Shown one piece after another: positions 63,134 through 64,000 of a stretch of DNA of 64,000 nucleotides. A program made the translations under genes and the position numbers. Source of the DNA: Flavobacterium turcicum (lineage in GTDB: Bacteria; Bacteroidota; Bacteroidia; Flavobacteriales; Flavobacteriaceae). Where the stretch lies: assembly GCF_011365745.1 (NCBI RefSeq), contig NZ_JAAOBY010000009.1, positions 1 through 64,000 of the forward strand, in the 5' to 3' direction. Under the pieces are notes generated by a model, which was not told where the DNA came from, made no database searches, and worked only from the letters and a program-made list of their open reading frames with translations. How positions within the stretch are numbered: the stretch's first letter is position 1; every line of letters starts with the position of its first letter.

Positions 63134-63255
63134 GACAGTTCGACTTTTTCTGTGTATTAAAACGGAAAAAAAATGTCTTGAGAATCGTTTTTAATGAAAT
63201 TTTTCTTGTTCTCGATACATTTTTCTACCGAAAAACACTCGAACTGACGAAAAAT
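63134..63255 (+). repeat. MITE-like repeat, family 2, copy B
   Basis: Begins GACAGTTCGAC and ends CACTCGAACTGACGAAAAAT, same orientation as copy A. TGTGTATTAAAACGGAA and the 23-base core at 63186-63208 are shared. It is about 40 bases shorter than copy A because an internal part is missing. Confidence 0.8.
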
Positions 63256-63296
63256 TATCATCAAAAACTATAAATAACCTTACGTTTTAGTACAAA

Positions 63297-63361
63297 AAAC
63301 CATTAAGTGAGTTAAGTTAATTAAGCCTAAAACTTAATGAACTTAACTCACTTAATGGTTT
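63297..63361 (-). terminator. Very long hairpin after mtaB
   Basis: 22 perfect base pairs: AAACCATTAAGTGAGTTAAG and on (63297-63318) with its complement at 63340-63361. Six more pairs continue inward after one mismatch, closing on a seven-base loop. T-run on the minus-strand exit side. It lies 40 bases after the mtaB stop. Confidence 0.85.
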
Positions 63362-63400
63362 ATAAAAATGTTTTCCTTAAATGACTTATATGTTTAAAAC

Positions 63401-64000
63401 CTAAACCAACACAGATACAAAATCCATGCGCACACTGCCATCCTCATCAATTCGAGTCAAGTTGATATCGTGTAGGGTATTCACCAATTCAGGATTCCAA
63501 GGCGTTTTTACTTTTACGTAATTCTCAGTAAATCCGTGAATGTAACCTTCTTTATTTTCACTTTCAAATAATACTTTTCGTTGCGTTCCCAATTGGCTTT
63601 CGTAAAAAGCACGACGTTTTTTCACAGATAATCCTCGTAACATTTTACTACGTTTCGCACGCACATTGGCCGGAACTACACCACTCATAGCAGCAGCTTC
63701 AGTATTATCACGCTCCGAATACGTAAAAACATGCAAGTACGAAATATCCAAATCATTCAAAAAATGATACGTCTCCAGAAAATGCTCGTCCGTTTCACCC
63801 GGAAAACCTACAATGACATCCACACCTATACACGCATGTGGCATCACCTCGCGAATCTTATTCACTCGCTCTGTATATATTTCGCGTAAGTAACGACGCT
63901 TCATTAATTTCAAAATATCATTACTCCCTGATTGCAACGGAATGTGAAAATGCGGTACAAAAGTCCTGCTTTTCGAGACAAATTCAATCGTTTCGTTTTT
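63401..64000 (-). CDS. mtaB: tRNA t6A37 methylthiotransferase MtaB (partial)
   Basis: C-terminal part only; the frame runs open past the window end, adding 21 codons (KNETIEFVSKSRTFVPHFHI) before LQSGSNDILKLMKRRY. These and IGVDVIVGFPGETDEHF are those of radical-SAM methylthiotransferases. The IGVDVIVGFPGE wording and the C-terminal tail favour MtaB, which adds a methylthio group to t6A37 of tRNA, over MiaB or RimO, but the iron-sulfur domain is outside the window. A very long hairpin lies downstream. Confidence 0.86.
   Translation of the reverse strand, partial: KNETIEFVSKSRTFVPHFHIPLQSGSNDILKLMKRRYLREIYTERVNKIREVMPHACIGVDVIVGFPGETDEHFLETYHFLNDLDISYLHVFTYSERDNTEAAAMSGVVPANVRAKRSKMLRGLSVKKRRAFYESQLGTQRKVLFESENKEGYIHGFTENYVKVKTPWNPELVNTLHDINLTRIDEDGSVRMDFVSVLV

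Overview
The window is AT-rich, gene-dense chromosome from a member of the Bacteroidota, most likely a Flavobacterium or close relative. Three things point there. The gene families are typical of the group (alternative GlmU-like enzyme, DUF4290, DUF4199, DUF5686, SusC-type TonB receptors, Fur without the CXXC zinc site). At least six promoters fit the flavobacterial pattern TTG, 18-19 bases, TANNTTTG. A 6S RNA of the flavobacterial kind lies between zapA and rny. Almost everything is core housekeeping; I see no prophage, insertion sequence, CRISPR array, toxin-antitoxin or recognisable defence island.

Layout. 0.1-4.7 kb (mostly minus): ABC-F ATPase, alpha/beta hydrolase, GlmU-like nucleotidyltransferase, ribosomal protein L31 type B. 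5-12.8 kb (plus): DUF4199 protein with a DPM-like glycosyltransferase, phosphohexomutase coupled to an MsbA-like exporter, a membrane protein with a secreted two-DTG aspartyl protease, and a DUF2971 protein. 12.8-17.8 kb (minus): EF-hand lipoprotein, TonB-dependent receptor, M23 endopeptidase. 18-20.4 kb (plus): coiled-coil protein, zapA, 6S RNA, rny. 20.5-36.5 kb: PAS kinase, xerD, porin-like protein, aroQ, DUF5686 protein, CDF transporter, murA, small conserved proteins, recQ-fmt, HU, YqgE, class IV aminotransferase, START-like protein. 36.6 kb: tRNA-Met. 37-44 kb (minus): response regulator with TPR lipoprotein kinase, a WzxE/WecE/acetyltransferase surface-sugar module, TRIC channel. 44-50 kb (plus): rRNA methyltransferase, rel, fur, purA, orphan GH5 lipoprotein. 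50-56 kb: nudK and three transporters, Rrf2 with an NAD(P)-binding partner, meaB. 56-64 kb: small proteins, MATE pump, beta-barrel protein, PPK2, SDR, L,D-transpeptidase, and mtaB cut by the window end.

The genes mostly serve cell-envelope building (murA, M23, L,D-transpeptidase, exporters, glycosyltransferase, flippase), division (zapA), nucleotide and stress control (rel, purA, ppk2, fur, 6S RNA) and RNA processing (rny, mtaB, RNA methyltransferase).

The least explained content is intergenic. One dispersed element has conserved ends and a variable but still-paired hairpin (6483-6565; 60016-60120). A second, MITE-like family flanks the L,D-transpeptidase gene (61854-62018; 63134-63255). There is also an 86-bp tandem duplication (4195-4361) whose copies carry an arm resembling a very long hairpin at 63297-63361. 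At gene level the notable points are a MurA with Asp at the fosfomycin-target Cys position and a terminator whose T-run touches the start codon of the next gene.
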